A stretch of DNA of 64,000 nucleotides, taken from assembly GCF_007990755.1 (NCBI RefSeq), contig NZ_BJXA01000035.1:22820-86819 (forward strand), read 5' to 3'. Origin of the DNA: Nocardia ninae NBRC 108245 (GTDB lineage: Bacteria > Actinomycetota > Actinomycetes > Mycobacteriales > Mycobacteriaceae). Shown here one piece after another: positions 1 to 9,572 of the stretch; the stretch's first letter is position 1; each line of letters begins with the position of its first letter. Below the pieces are notes generated by a model that saw nothing but the letters and a program-made list of their open reading frames with translations, was not told where the DNA came from and searched no databases. The translations under genes were made by a program, and so were the position numbers.

Positions 1-1556
1 CCGTCGGTGTCGGTGTACGCGGTGGTGATCTCCGGCGCCAGAATGTGCGGGATGTTCTGAGTGAACGCGAGCGCGCCGACGATGGCGACGGCCACCGCCG
101 CGAGCCGGAACCGGCTCGGCTCGCCGATCGCCTGGTAGACGGCCCTGGCACCCTCGATGAAGCCGAACGCGCCCGCCGCCCCGAGCAGTACCAGCAGGAC
201 CGGCTCCAGCCGGAACGACAGCAGCGTGGTGCCTGCCGCGGTGGCGGTCATCGACAGCAGCGTCCACAGGTAGATCGCCAGCACACCGATGCCGAGCGCC
301 TGCGCCCGTCGCGACGAGGCCGCGCGTACCACCAGCCAGATCAACCCGACCAGGCACAGCGCGCCGCGCAAGGAGAACTCCGCCATCGGGAACGCCAGCT
401 CGGCACCGCCCTCCGGCAGGTAGTGGAACGCCGAACCGGACCTCGTCGGCACCCCGTCCAGCGCCTTCAACAGGATCGGCAGCCACACGATCAACGCGAC
501 CACCGCGGCGATCGCGGCGATTACCACCAGTCGTACCAGCGGCGGGACGGCTGCCCGCCACACCGGACGAACCGCGCCTTCGGCGGTACGAGCCCGCCGG
601 GGATGACCGGCGAGCCGTCGTTCCCGCACCGCGAGCCACGCCGCCACCAAACCCATCAGCCCGACGGCGAAAGCCGCGACGCCGAAGTACAGCGTGTAGA
701 AGCTCGCCGCCACACCGAGGAAGAGCCCGGTGCCGACCACCGCGCCCCAGCCGCCGGCGGTGCCGCGCGCGGTCGGTTCCTCCGGCCGGTGCAGCGCGCC
801 CCACGCGAGGACGAGCGCGGGCGGCAACAGGATGACGATCACCGAGCTGTACGCCTCCGGCGCGGCGTATGCCACCGCGAGTGCGGTGACCGCCGCCGTG
901 ACCGCGATCGCCCAGTCCGCGCGAATCAGCTTGGACCACAGCACGAGCGAGATCACGGCCGCCACTGCGATCGACCCGATCGCATACGGCTTGAACGCCT
1001 CCCAGCCGTCCATCCCGAGCACGTTCGCGACGCGCCCGCCGATCCAGAACCAGCCCGCCGGATAGAACGGCGGCAGATCCGCATAGGTCATGTCGTGCAG
1101 CGCGGCCGTATCGGTGAGGCGGGTCAGGTATTCGGTACGAAACTCCTGATCCACCGAGACACCCAACAGGTACAGCTTGGTCGCGGCCAACGGCATGCCG
1201 AGGGTGAATGTGACAAACGTCGAAATGCCCACCCAAGAAAGCAGTTTCGCGACCCACGGCCGCGTGAACCACTTGCCCGCGCGCTGTCCGTGGCGAACCA
1301 GCGCGATCGCCGCGACCACGAAGACCGCGGCGACGACCTGTCCCACCGTTGTCAGTGCCCGAGTCACGTTGGAGGAGTTGAACGCGGGCCACTGCACCAT
1401 CGAGAACGCCACGAGCCCCACCGCGGTCACCGCGATGGCGACCAGCGCTGCCAGCATCGCCTCACCGACGCCGGACCCGATGTGCCTGAGCAGCAACGCA
1501 CCTCGCCCGCCGATGGGAGCGGGTGCTTCGCCCCGCTCGGCGACCGTGGCCGTCAT
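1..1556 (-). CDS. aftA: AftA, galactan 5-O-arabinofuranosyltransferase (C-terminus off the left edge)
   Basis: GT-C membrane enzyme that transfers the first arabinofuranose from decaprenyl-phospho-arabinose to galactan. About 518 residues are visible and the coding frame runs off the window; the M. tuberculosis protein is about 643. The reading frame contains many hydrophobic segments and closely follows AftA as I remember it, including the TEYLTRLTDTAALHDMTY stretch, the YADLPPFYPAGWFWIGGR loop and the AYTDTDG motif that begins the periplasmic domain. The ATG at 1556 is preferred; an in-frame GTG 12 codons upstream is possible, and a stop lies just beyond it. It follows dprE2 on the same strand, as in mycobacteria, but after a gap of about 275 bp. 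The missing C-terminal periplasmic domain is an edge effect, not a mutation. Confidence 0.92.
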   Translation of the reverse strand, partial: MTATVAERGEAPAPIGGRGALLLRHIGSGVGEAMLAALVAIAVTAVGLVAFSMVQWPAFNSSNVTRALTTVGQVVAAVFVVAAIALVRHGQRAGKWFTRPWVAKLLSWVGISTFVTFTLGMPLAATKLYLLGVSVDQEFRTEYLTRLTDTAALHDMTYADLPPFYPAGWFWIGGRVANVLGMDGWEAFKPYAIGSIAVAAVISLVLWSKLIRADWAIAVTAAVTALAVAYAAPEAYSSVIVILLPPALVLAWGALHRPEEPTARGTAGGWGAVVGTGLFLGVAASFYTLYFGVAAFAVGLMGLVAAWLAVRERRLAGHPRRARTAEGAVRPVWRAAVPPLVRLVVIAAIAAVVALIVWLPILLKALDGVPTRSGSAFHYLPEGGAELAFPMAEFSLRGALCLVGLIWLVVRAASSRRAQALGIGVLAIYLWTLLSMTATAAGTTLLSFRLEPVLLVLLGAAGAFGFIEGARAVYQAIGEPSRFRLAAVAVAIVGALAFTQNIPHILAPEITTAYTDTD

Positions 1557-1831
1557 CGGCCCACTCCGGCGGCCTCGACGTGCGGCAGGCACGCCGTGCC
1601 GGTGCGGCCTTCTCGGATTACTCGCATGGCATCTCCGGGTTCACTCGGGCTGAGCATTCGCGTCGGCGCCGCATGGTCTCGGTTCGAGAGCGTGCGGGGG
1701 ATCGGCGATCATGCTGCCAGGTCCGGCTTCGGATGCGGCGACCTGTGCCGGTCGTGGCGAAACGAAAACCGCACCTCGCCGCCCCGCGTACCGGATGCGG
1801 GATCGGATCGAGGTGCGGCTCGAAGCAAAAC

Positions 1832-2611
1832 TCAGATGGGCAGCTTGCGGAAGATCGGGCGCGGGATGTGGCGCAGGATCATCATCACGTAGCGGAAGGC
1901 ACCGGGTGCCCAGATCAGGTCCTTGCCCCGCTGGGAAGCCGAAACGGCAAGTGCCGCAACGTCTTCCTTGTCGACGGTGAGCGGAGCCTCCTTGACGCCG
2001 GCCGAGGCCCACGCGTCGATGGTGGTCTTGGTGCGCACCTGACCGGGCCGGATGACCAGCACGCGCGGGCCGTACGGCCGCAGCGCCTCGCCGAGGCCGA
2101 GGTAGAACCCGTCCAGGCCGGCCTTGGTCGAGCCGTAGACGAAGTTCGAGCGGCGCACCCGCTCACCGGCCGCCGAGGACATGGCGATGATCCGGCCGTA
2201 GCCCTGCGCCTTCATCTTCTCGCCGATCAGCACGCCGACCGAAACCGCGGCGGTGTAGTTGATTCCGGCGATCTGCACGGCCTTGCGCTGGTCCTGCCAC
2301 AGCTCCTCGGCATTGCCGAGCAGCCCGAACGCGACGATGGCGACATCGACGTCGCCGCCGTCCCACGCCGCGTCGATCACCTTCGGGTGGCTGTCGGTGT
2401 CGAGGGCGTCGAAGTCGATGACGTCGACCTGGCTCGCGCCCGCCGCCTTCATCTGCGCGACCGCCTCGTCGCGCAGCGGATCGTTGGGCAGCGCGGCGAG
2501 CACGATGCGCGCGGGGCCCTTCTTCAGGTATTCCGCGCAGATCGCCAGGCCGATTTCGGAGGTCCCGCCGAGCAGCAGGATGGCCTGCGGGTTTCCTACG
2601 GCATTGATCAC
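1832..2611 (-). CDS. dprE2: DprE2, decaprenylphospho-2-keto-ribofuranose reductase
   Basis: NADH-dependent SDR that reduces the 2-keto intermediate released by DprE1, giving decaprenyl-phospho-arabinose, the arabinan donor. It is 259 residues (M. tuberculosis about 254). The N-terminal Rossmann motif reads [10 protein letters not shown] (residues 12-21), the catalytic serines lie in MSSAAGE near residue 145, and the YxxxK pair is Y159/K163 in YGSTK. The start is a GTG that overlaps the dprE1 stop as GTGA, so the two genes are translationally coupled. That tight coupling fits the two-step epimerase. I see no missing catalytic residue. Confidence 0.95.
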   Translation of the reverse strand: MINAVGNPQAILLLGGTSEIGLAICAEYLKKGPARIVLAALPNDPLRDEAVAQMKAAGASQVDVIDFDALDTDSHPKVIDAAWDGGDVDVAIVAFGLLGNAEELWQDQRKAVQIAGINYTAAVSVGVLIGEKMKAQGYGRIIAMSSAAGERVRRSNFVYGSTKAGLDGFYLGLGEALRPYGPRVLVIRPGQVRTKTTIDAWASAGVKEAPLTVDKEDVAALAVSASQRGKDLIWAPGAFRYVMMILRHIPRPIFRKLPI

Positions 2612-4089
2612 TGCAGCTCCAGCCTTCTCGCCATATCGGACATGAAAACGCCTGTGGGATCGACGCTTCGGCGGATCTTGATCCATTCGTCGATCCGCGG
2701 GTACATCTGGTGGAACGTCTCCGCGGTGGTTCGCGAGTCCTTCGCGGTGTACAGCCTGCCGCCGAACTCCAGCACCCGCCGGTCCAGCTCGCTGACCAGC
2801 TCGTTCAGGCCCGGCCGGATCGGGAAGTCGACACAGATGTTCCAACCCGGCATCGGGAAGCTCAATGGGGACGGATTTCCCGCGCCGAACAGCTTGAACA
2901 CATTCAAGGCCGAGTAGTGACCCGACGCCTGGATGTCGATGATGATCCGCTTGAACTCTTCGACCGCTTCGGTCGGAACCACGAACTGGTACTGCAGGAA
3001 CCCGGCGGGCCCGTAGGCACGGTTCCACTCGGCGATCATGTCGAGCGGGTGGTAGAACTGCGTCAGGTTCTGCACCTTGCCGGTGTAGTTGCCGCCGAGC
3101 GCGTAATACGCCTCGCCCACCGCACCTAGGCTGAGCTTGTTCGCCGTCCAGCTCGGGAAGATGTTCGGCACCGTCATCAGCTGTGGCGCATCGAATTTCA
3201 GTGGATTCGCACGCTTGCGCTTGGGCAGTTCGTCCACCTTGGCAAGGCGGCCACGGGTGATGTTCGCCCGGCCGAGCTTCGGCAGCGGGTTCATCACGTC
3301 GAACCACGCGCTCGAATACGTGTAGTTCGCCTCGCTGCCGTCGCTGTGTGCCGCGATGGTCTCGTCCAGCGTGGTGGTCTTCACACCGTCATTGAGGAAG
3401 TACGCCGTTTCGGTGGGCGTCATCTCGATGGTCGCGCGCAGGATGATCCCGGTGAGCCCGTTGCCGCCGACGGTCGCCCAGAACAGCTTGGCGTTGCGCT
3501 TCGGGGTGATGTGCTGCACCTGCCCATCGGCGGTCAGCAGATCGATCGAGCGCACGTGGTTGCCGAAGCTGCCCTCGCTGTGATGGTTCTTACCGTGGAT
3601 GTCGGAGGCGATGGCGCCGCCGATCGTCACCTGACGGGTGCCCGGCAGCACTGGAACCCAGAGCCCGAACGGCAGCGCCGCCTTCATGAGCTGGTCCAGG
3701 CTGACGCCACCGTCCACGTCGACGATCCGCGTATCGCGGTCGATCCGGTGGATATGGTTCAGCGCCGTCATATCGACGACCAGCCCGCCTGCGTTCTGCG
3801 CGTGGTCGCCGTAGGAGCGCCCGAGCCCGCGCGCGATGATGCCGCGGCGCAGGTGCGGTGGCTTCGAGTCGTTGTCCTCGGCGACCATGGCGACGGCCTT
3901 GGCGATCAGTTCTGGATCGCTGGTCGAGAGCACTTCGGAAGAGGTTGGTGCGGTGCGACCCCACCCGGTCAACGTGCGGGTGTGCGTCGGCAATGCGAAC
4001 GCGTTCCCGGCGTCGGCCCCATCGTTTGTGACGGTGGTGCCGCTCTCGTTACCGGTTGTCGTGGTGGCGGTCGGAGCTTTCGTGGACAT
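2608..4089 (-). CDS. dprE1: DprE1, decaprenylphosphoryl-ribose 2'-oxidase
   Basis: FAD-dependent oxidase of the vanillyl-alcohol-oxidase fold that oxidises the ribose 2'-OH of decaprenyl-phospho-ribose. It is the target of benzothiazinones in mycobacteria. The protein has 493 residues; an N-terminal tail of about 27 extra residues rich in Thr precedes the conserved [12 protein letters not shown]-binding landmarks include RGLGRSYGD (about 87-95) and DIHGKNHH (163-170). The benzothiazinone-reactive cysteine is present in [10 protein letters not shown] at Cys419, equivalent to M. tuberculosis Cys387 counted back from the C-terminus. It is the first gene of the dprE1-dprE2-(aftA) cluster and diverges from the GtrA gene, with a shared 98-bp promoter region. 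Confidence 0.97.
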   Translation of the reverse strand: MSTKAPTATTTTGNESGTTVTNDGADAGNAFALPTHTRTLTGWGRTAPTSSEVLSTSDPELIAKAVAMVAEDNDSKPPHLRRGIIARGLGRSYGDHAQNAGGLVVDMTALNHIHRIDRDTRIVDVDGGVSLDQLMKAALPFGLWVPVLPGTRQVTIGGAIASDIHGKNHHSEGSFGNHVRSIDLLTADGQVQHITPKRNAKLFWATVGGNGLTGIILRATIEMTPTETAYFLNDGVKTTTLDETIAAHSDGSEANYTYSSAWFDVMNPLPKLGRANITRGRLAKVDELPKRKRANPLKFDAPQLMTVPNIFPSWTANKLSLGAVGEAYYALGGNYTGKVQNLTQFYHPLDMIAEWNRAYGPAGFLQYQFVVPTEAVEEFKRIIIDIQASGHYSALNVFKLFGAGNPSPLSFPMPGWNICVDFPIRPGLNELVSELDRRVLEFGGRLYTAKDSRTTAETFHQMYPRIDEWIKIRRSVDPTGVFMSDMARRLELQ

Positions 4090-4187
4090 CGGGATAGAGG
4101 CTACAGGTATGACCGGACATCCGGTCGAGGTCTCTTACTCCGGAGTAGTGATCTACATATCGTTTTGGCGACCGCTACGCTCGTCGC

Positions 4188-4643
4188 GTGCATGCCGAAC
4201 CCCACCTGCCGCTCCCGGCCGAGCTGCCGCTGGTCGACGAGCCGGGCGGTACCGACGTCGACCTGAAGACCCAGATCGTCCGGTTCACACTGACCGGCGG
4301 GCTGTCGGCGGTCGTCGACTTCGGGCTGTACAGCCTGCTGTTCAACGTGCTCGGGCTGCCGCGCGAGGCCGCGAAGTCGCTCAGCTTCATCGCGGGCACC
4401 ACCACGGCCTACCTGATCAACCGCCGATGGACCTTCCAGGCGGCGCCGAGCCGAGCCCGGTTCGTCGCCGTGGTGATCCTCTACGCGGTCACCTTCGCCG
4501 TCCAGGTGGGTATCAACGCGGTGCTCTACGAAGCCCTGCCCGACGCCGTCTGGCGTCAGCTGCTGGCCTTCGTCGTCGCCCAGGGCACCGCCACTGTGAT
4601 CAACTTCGTCGTGCAGCGCCTGGTGATCTTCAAGATCCACTAG
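4188..4643 (+). CDS. GtrA-family membrane protein, Rv3789-type
   Basis: Small protein of 151 residues with four predicted membrane segments in the GtrA fold: a 35-residue soluble N-terminus, then TM helices around residues 34-52, 60-76, 94-113 and 122-142. Rv3789 of M. tuberculosis sits beside dprE1 in the same arrangement and has been proposed either as a decaprenyl-phospho-arabinose flippase or as an anchor for AftA; the present context supports one of these but does not choose between them. The ATG at 4188 falls close to the likely divergent promoter with dprE1, with no strong ribosome-binding site visible, so leaderless translation is possible. A second GtrA gene lies at 20151. Confidence 0.85.
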   Translation: MHAEPHLPLPAELPLVDEPGGTDVDLKTQIVRFTLTGGLSAVVDFGLYSLLFNVLGLPREAAKSLSFIAGTTTAYLINRRWTFQAAPSRARFVAVVILYAVTFAVQVGINAVLYEALPDAVWRQLLAFVVAQGTATVINFVVQRLVIFKIH

Positions 4644-4661
4644 GCCCGCGGGACGGCTCGA

Positions 4662-5306
4662 TCAGCGGGTGACCAGCGCGGCCACCTCGACCCGGTCGCC
4701 GCTCTCTGCTTTGGCGCCGAAGTAGTCGCCACCCTTGGCGCGGACATTGTCGGTGCCCCAGTCGCGGCGTTCGCGGTCGGCGGGGACCAGGTGCGGAATG
4801 TGCTTGCGGCAGTGGATGTAGGCCTCTTCGATGTCGACCACCACCCAGCGTTCGGCGGTGCGGCCCTTGAGGTTCTCCGGTAGCCCGGATACCGCGTTGC
4901 GCAAGGTTGCGTCGGGGATGATCCGGGCCGAGCCGTTGATGTGCAGGCCGATCAGGTCGCGCACGAAATCGATTAGCAGGATGCCTACGTGCGGGTTCTC
5001 CAGAATGTTGCCGAGGCTGGCCAGCACCCCGTTGCCGCGGTATTCGGGGTACGCAATCGTGCGTTCGTCGATGACGTGCAGAAAACCGGGTTCGCCTGCC
5101 CGGAAGGTCGAGTCGCACTCGCCGTGTTTGTCCGCCGTGGCGATGAAGGCCATGTCCATCCGCCCGATGAACTCGATCATCGTGGGATTGAGCTGTTCGA
5201 GCACCTGGTCGTGGTAGAAACGCGCCGCTCTGTCCTGTGTGCCGTACCGCTCCTGTAGCTCGTGCTCGCCGTCACTGCCGCACTGCGTACTGGGCATCTT
5301 CGTCAC
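4662..5306 (-). CDS. Pyridoxamine 5'-phosphate oxidase-fold FMN protein
   Basis: The 214-residue protein has the split beta-barrel flavin fold typical of pyridoxamine-phosphate-oxidase-like proteins. Recognisable pieces are EFIGRMDMAFIATADKHGE (barrel entry), a FLHVIDERTIAYPEYRGN stretch that would contact FMN phosphate, and NPHVGILLIDF. The conserved C-terminal RxxW-type PLP-oxidase signature is not evident, so true PdxH activity is unlikely; members of this branch are general FMN or F420 reductases or haem-binding proteins. It converges on the GtrA gene with an 18-bp gap. The substrate is unknown. Confidence 0.75.
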   Translation of the reverse strand: MTKMPSTQCGSDGEHELQERYGTQDRAARFYHDQVLEQLNPTMIEFIGRMDMAFIATADKHGECDSTFRAGEPGFLHVIDERTIAYPEYRGNGVLASLGNILENPHVGILLIDFVRDLIGLHINGSARIIPDATLRNAVSGLPENLKGRTAERWVVVDIEEAYIHCRKHIPHLVPADRERRDWGTDNVRAKGGDYFGAKAESGDRVEVAALVTR

Positions 5307-5537
5307 CCTCTGGTAGCCGGAATCCGGATCCTGCGAGGGTTCGGCGTTGAGCCCCGCGACTAAACCGAAATCCTGTCCATGTTAAGTCCGTTCGGCCTGG
5401 CAAAACTACGAAATCCACGTTGAGAATGCACCGAATGCGTAGTTAGCGCAAGGGATTCCGAAACTTAGCTAAAAGCCGACCGGCCGGAATTATCGTCCGA
5501 GCCGGCCGACGTGCGGGAGAGGATTTCCGGACGCGCG

Positions 5538-7724
5538 TCACGCCGGGTTCAGGGTCACCGGGACACCGTTGAAGACCGCGTTGCCCGACGGCACGTCGAC
5601 CACCGAATCATCGGTCAGCACATTGGCGTTGACGCCCGCGTGCGCCCGCGCCACCGTCTGCGTGCTGTCGGTGTGGCCCCAGCCGTGCGGCAGGCTCACC
5701 ACGCCGGGCATGATCGTCTCGGTCGGCTCCAGCGGCACCGTCAGCGTGCCCGCCGCCGACTTCACCACCGCGTGCTCGCCTAGCCCGAGCCGCGCCACAT
5801 CGGCCGGATTGATATGCAGCGTGCAGCGATTCGACCCGCTCACCAGCTGGCCGATGTTGTGCATCCAGCTGTTGTTGGACCGCAGCTGACGCCGCCCGAT
5901 CAGCACCACGTCCGGCGCGGTATCGGCCAACCGGGCCCGCATCCTGGCCACATCGTCGAGCAGCTGCCGCGGGGCGAGTTCCACCATCTTCGACTCGGTG
6001 CGCAGCGCGCCGGGCAGCTTCGGCTGCAACGGCCCGAGGTCGATACCGTGCGGATTGTCGAGCAGCACTTGCAGATTCAGCGTGCCGCCGTTCCATTCGC
6101 CGTACGGCCCGAGGCGAAGCATCAGGTCGAGGCGTTGTTCGGTGGTGTCGGCCCCGATCAATTCGCCGCGCCGGTCCGCCATTCCGGCTTTCTGCAGCAT
6201 GCCCGCGATGATCAGTTCGTCCACTCCGGTGAGCGGGTCCACCCCGTCCGCACCCTCGTGCGGCATGCCCGAGACCGCCGCGGCGAGGCGCGCCAGCACC
6301 CCCGACTCCGACGGGCGATCGCCGAGCGGCACCAACGGCCGGGAGTAACGGGCGTAGTTGTGCACCGCGAACTGCAGCAGGGCGAAGTCGTAGTGCGGCG
6401 ACTGCACCGGTCGCGGCGGCGGCAGGATCACGTCGGCGTGCCTGGTGGTTTCGTTGCGGTAGCGGTCCACGCTGACCATGAAGTCGAGCTGGGCGAAGGC
6501 GGCGTCGAGCCGGGCACCGCTCGGCGCGGAGAGCACCGGGTTGCCTGCGACCGTCACCAGCGCGCGGATCTGACCCTCGCCCGGGGTGAGGATCTCGTCG
6601 GCCAGCGTCGCGACCGGCAGTTCACCCATCGCCTCGGGCAGGCCCCGCACCCGGCTGGCCCAGCGGCCGAGCCGGAACGGCCTGCTGCGCGTGATTCCGC
6701 CCGCCGCCGCGGTGGCGAACATCGCCCCGCCCGGCGAGTCCAGGTTGCCGGTCAACGCGTTGATCGCATCGACGAGCCACTGGGTGATGGTGCCGAACTC
6801 CGCCGTGCAGGTGCCGATCCTGGCGTACACCGCCGCGGTCGGCGCGGCCGCGAGCTCGCGGGCGAGGCGGATCACCGTCGCCGCGGGCACCCCGGTGCGT
6901 ACCGCCACCGAGTCCGGGCTGAAGGCAGCTGCGGCCGTGCGCAGTTCATCGAGCCCGGCGACCTCGACCCGCAGGTCGGTGAGCTGCTCGGCGAACAGCG
7001 TGTGCACGATGCCGAACAGCAGGTACGCGTCGCTGCCCGGCCGGATGAACAGGTGCTCGTCGGCCAGCTTCGCGGTCCGGGTGACGCGCGGGTCCACCAC
7101 TACGAACCGGCCGCCGCGGCGCTGCAACGCCTTCAACCGCCCGGGGAAATCCGGTGCGGTACACAGTGACCCGTTCGACTCCAGCGGATTCGCGCCGAGC
7201 ATCAGCAGGTAGTCGGTGCGATCCAGATCCGGGACCGGCACCGTCAGCGGATCGCCGAACATCAGCCCGCTGGCCACCTGCTTGGGCATCTGGTCGGCGG
7301 TACTCGCCGAGAAAAGGTTCTTGGTACTCAATGCGCGCAGCAGCACAGGTACGTAGAGCGCCCCGGCAACGGTGTGTGCGTTCGGGTTGCCCAAATAGGC
7401 TGCCGCCGCCTGTTTTCCGTGTTCGGCGACCACCGCGGGAAAGCGTTCCGCGATCAGATCGAAGGCCTCGTTCCACGAGGCGGTCCGCCAGGTATCGGTG
7501 GCCCGGTCGCGAATCATCGGCTCGGTCACCCGATCGGGGTCCTCGTCGAGATGGCCGAAGCTCGCCCCCTTGGGGCAGATGAAGCCCTTGCTGAAGGGGT
7601 CCTGCTTGTCGCCGCGAACCGAGGTCACATGATCATCGGAATCGAGGGTGAGTTCGAGTCCGCACACCGCCTCGCAGAGCGGGCAGGTGCGCAACAGGTT
7701 GCGTGAATCCGTGATCGAGGCCAT
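5538..7724 (-). CDS. Molybdopterin-dependent oxidoreductase, formate-dehydrogenase/nitrate-reductase family
   Basis: DMSO-reductase-family enzyme of 728 residues. An N-terminal Fe4S4 domain holds cysteines C14, C17, C21 and C50 (CPLCEAVC ... FICPKG). The molybdopterin-binding core follows, with GNPNAHTVAG near residue 130 and GANPLESNGS near 200, and a C-terminal MopB_CT domain ends with the VVSLPHGWGH motif. The ATG at 7724 is preferred over an upstream in-frame start because GGGAGG lies just before it. No accessory subunit, FdhD or Mo-cofactor gene is adjacent, so this is a stand-alone cytoplasmic oxidoreductase. No twin-arginine signal is visible. The substrate cannot be told from sequence. 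Confidence 0.85.
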   Translation of the reverse strand: MASITDSRNLLRTCPLCEAVCGLELTLDSDDHVTSVRGDKQDPFSKGFICPKGASFGHLDEDPDRVTEPMIRDRATDTWRTASWNEAFDLIAERFPAVVAEHGKQAAAAYLGNPNAHTVAGALYVPVLLRALSTKNLFSASTADQMPKQVASGLMFGDPLTVPVPDLDRTDYLLMLGANPLESNGSLCTAPDFPGRLKALQRRGGRFVVVDPRVTRTAKLADEHLFIRPGSDAYLLFGIVHTLFAEQLTDLRVEVAGLDELRTAAAAFSPDSVAVRTGVPAATVIRLARELAAAPTAAVYARIGTCTAEFGTITQWLVDAINALTGNLDSPGGAMFATAAAGGITRSRPFRLGRWASRVRGLPEAMGELPVATLADEILTPGEGQIRALVTVAGNPVLSAPSGARLDAAFAQLDFMVSVDRYRNETTRHADVILPPPRPVQSPHYDFALLQFAVHNYARYSRPLVPLGDRPSESGVLARLAAAVSGMPHEGADGVDPLTGVDELIIAGMLQKAGMADRRGELIGADTTEQRLDLMLRLGPYGEWNGGTLNLQVLLDNPHGIDLGPLQPKLPGALRTESKMVELAPRQLLDDVARMRARLADTAPDVVLIGRRQLRSNNSWMHNIGQLVSGSNRCTLHINPADVARLGLGEHAVVKSAAGTLTVPLEPTETIMPGVVSLPHGWGHTDSTQTVARAHAGVNANVLTDDSVVDVPSGNAVFNGVPVTLNPA

Positions 7725-7986
7725 GCCACATCCTCCCGCGCTATGGCCGGTCTGAAAAGAGAACACGGGATATGCGACGCGGGTGGCAGCTACAACGACC
7801 GATACCCGCTACCTCTTCTTCGGACATCGAAGACGTGGTGCGGGTGTCCAGGGCGGCTACGGCGCCCTTCGTATCGACCGAGCGACTGCTGGAAGCAGAA
7901 CGACCGATACCGGAGCGCCGGGGCTGTCGACGCGAATCGGATATCGGTCGTGATGGCCGGGGTTGCCCCGGCCGTCGTTCAAACCT

Positions 7987-8481
7987 CTAGCAGGCGACGC
8001 TGGTGAGCTGGTCGCGCTTCTGCGCGGTCGCGGCCCGGACGGCGGCGCTGATCGCGACCACCGGCGGAACCCAGCGGGCCTCGCCCGGTGCGACACCCCA
8101 GCAGGCCGAACCGGCCAGCAGGTGGGTGGGCGGCAGCGGGACGGTCGCGCCGTCGGTGTGCACGATGGCACCCGCGGATGTCAGCGCCTCGAGCGCCATG
8201 GCGGCCTTGCGGACGCCGGTGACCAGGTGGATCTCGCGACGCTCCGCGCCGGGCAGTTCGATGACCGGGCCGGAAAGATTGTTCGCCCGCAAGAAGCGGC
8301 GAACCTCGCCGGCCAGCTCGCCGCTGACCTCGATGGCCGAAAGGTCGTCATCGGTGATCAGGCAGAGACCGTTGGCCGTTTCTGCGACCGTCCATCCGCG
8401 CTGGGTGTAGTCCTGCGCAGCGGCGGTCATAGCGGCCGCCGAGACGGAAGTCGGAAACGTGGTGCGCACTGTTCTCTCCAT
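7987..8481 (-). CDS. Hypothetical protein, possible small primase-polymerase-like domain
   Basis: A 164-residue soluble protein I do not recognise with certainty. It begins with a helix-forming segment AAAQDYTQRGWTVAET, similar in style to the ALxYAxRGW opening of bifunctional primase/polymerase N-terminal domains in actinobacteria, and ends with a PLPPTHLLAG...RWVPP region also seen in small proteins of that group. The acidic metal motif of active primases is not obvious, so even if related it may be inactive. The gene is monocistronic, with a 300-bp AT-richer region upstream. Confidence 0.5.
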   Translation of the reverse strand: MERTVRTTFPTSVSAAAMTAAAQDYTQRGWTVAETANGLCLITDDDLSAIEVSGELAGEVRRFLRANNLSGPVIELPGAERREIHLVTGVRKAAMALEALTSAGAIVHTDGATVPLPPTHLLAGSACWGVAPGEARWVPPVVAISAAVRAATAQKRDQLTSVAC

Positions 8482-8782
8482 TCCCCGGTAGATCTGGGTC
8501 CTGCATTCATGGGTCGTATCGGTGCCAGCTGTCCGCAGCGTTACGCGATCTTCGAAACTTCTTCGTCAGTGTTGGCTACGTCTCTTTCAGGTGCCCTTGA
8601 AAGCAAATTGCTATGACGTTGCTCGAACTTCGCAAATTTTGTTGTCCCCCGGCTACTTTGAGTCGCTGACCTGTCCTTTCGCTGTGCCATTCCTGCGAGA
8701 CCGCTGAGGATGATGGGACGGATGTGGTCTGCGCTACTTCTCTGGCTGGCTCGGATGTGGGATTGCGGGGAGGATTTCGACC
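8482..8782. other. Gene-free intergenic region
   Basis: This 301-bp stretch separates the divergent genes at 7987-8481 and 8783-9358. It is noticeably more AT-rich than its surroundings around 8590-8650, as expected for promoters in both directions. I see no convincing reading frame, RNA gene or long inverted repeat. Confidence 0.5.
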
Positions 8783-9358
8783 ATGAGCGATGAGTCCACC
8801 GGTGCGGGCAAGGGGACCGAGCCGCCCGACCCGGAGGGGTACGAAGCCGAATCGCGGTGGATCACCTGGAAAGAATCAGCGACCCGCCGGTTCTCCCGCG
8901 CCGCTGTCATCGAGGAGGAGCAACCGGCTGAGCCGTTCGAGAGTCCGCGCGCCTTCGGCCAGTGGAGCGTCGAGGCGGCGCGCGGTTTGCTCGATGTGCA
9001 GTTCCGGCGGCCCGCCACGCGAACGCTGCTGCCGCTGGCCTACATCCTCGGTCTGGTGTTCGCCTGCGCCGTTCCGATCGCGCTGACAGTACTCATGTGG
9101 CGGGTCTCCGCGGTGCTGGGGGTGCTTGCCGCGGTGATCGGAATTCCGTTGGGGCTGACCATCGCGGCCGCGGTGCGCCTGATGCTGGAATTCCTGGTGA
9201 ACGCGTCCCGGTTGGCCACCAGGGTGGAGCACATCAGCGAGCTGGCCGACGATTTGTTCCAGGCGCTGTCCGATGTCGCCGAACCGGTCAATCAGCTCTC
9301 CGAAGACGTTCGCGCCGTGCAGTTCTGGCGCTTCCGCAAGGGCGGCTCGCGCAGGTAG
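8783..9358 (+). CDS. DUF4282 domain membrane protein
   Basis: The 191-residue protein has a hydrophilic N-terminus of about 85 residues, two membrane helices (about 83-105 and 108-130) and a C-terminal amphipathic helix region, which matches the DUF4282 family of small envelope proteins. The conserved core begins at the FRRPATRTLLPLAYILG segment. The start is supported by GGGGAGG nine bases upstream of the ATG. No function is established for the family. It stands alone upstream of the DUF5753 regulator. Confidence 0.75.
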   Translation: MSDESTGAGKGTEPPDPEGYEAESRWITWKESATRRFSRAAVIEEEQPAEPFESPRAFGQWSVEAARGLLDVQFRRPATRTLLPLAYILGLVFACAVPIALTVLMWRVSAVLGVLAAVIGIPLGLTIAAAVRLMLEFLVNASRLATRVEHISELADDLFQALSDVAEPVNQLSEDVRAVQFWRFRKGGSRR

Positions 9359-9572
9359 GCGCGTCGAATCTCGCCCGGCACAGGGTATTTGGCGTTGTTT
9401 TGCCACCGGCCTAGCTGTGACACCCATCGTGACCTATGTCCGTTTTGCTGTGAAACAATGCTGTTTGGATGCCGGTATACCGACGACAGCATCTGGTAGG
9501 GATGGTCCCAATGGCGAACTCGTGAGGGGTTCGGCAGTGCGACCGGCGCACGGCAACGAGGGGGGAACAACT

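Noticed and set aside
45-1892. Long plus-strand open frame opposite aftA.
   Set aside because: The minus strand encodes AftA with strong family motifs; the plus frame is an antisense artefact.
5814-7169. Long plus-strand open frame (over 450 codons) opposite the molybdopterin oxidoreductase.
   Set aside because: It is antisense to a gene with clear Fe-S and Mo motifs and has the Arg/Gln/His-rich composition of frames arising by chance in high-GC DNA.
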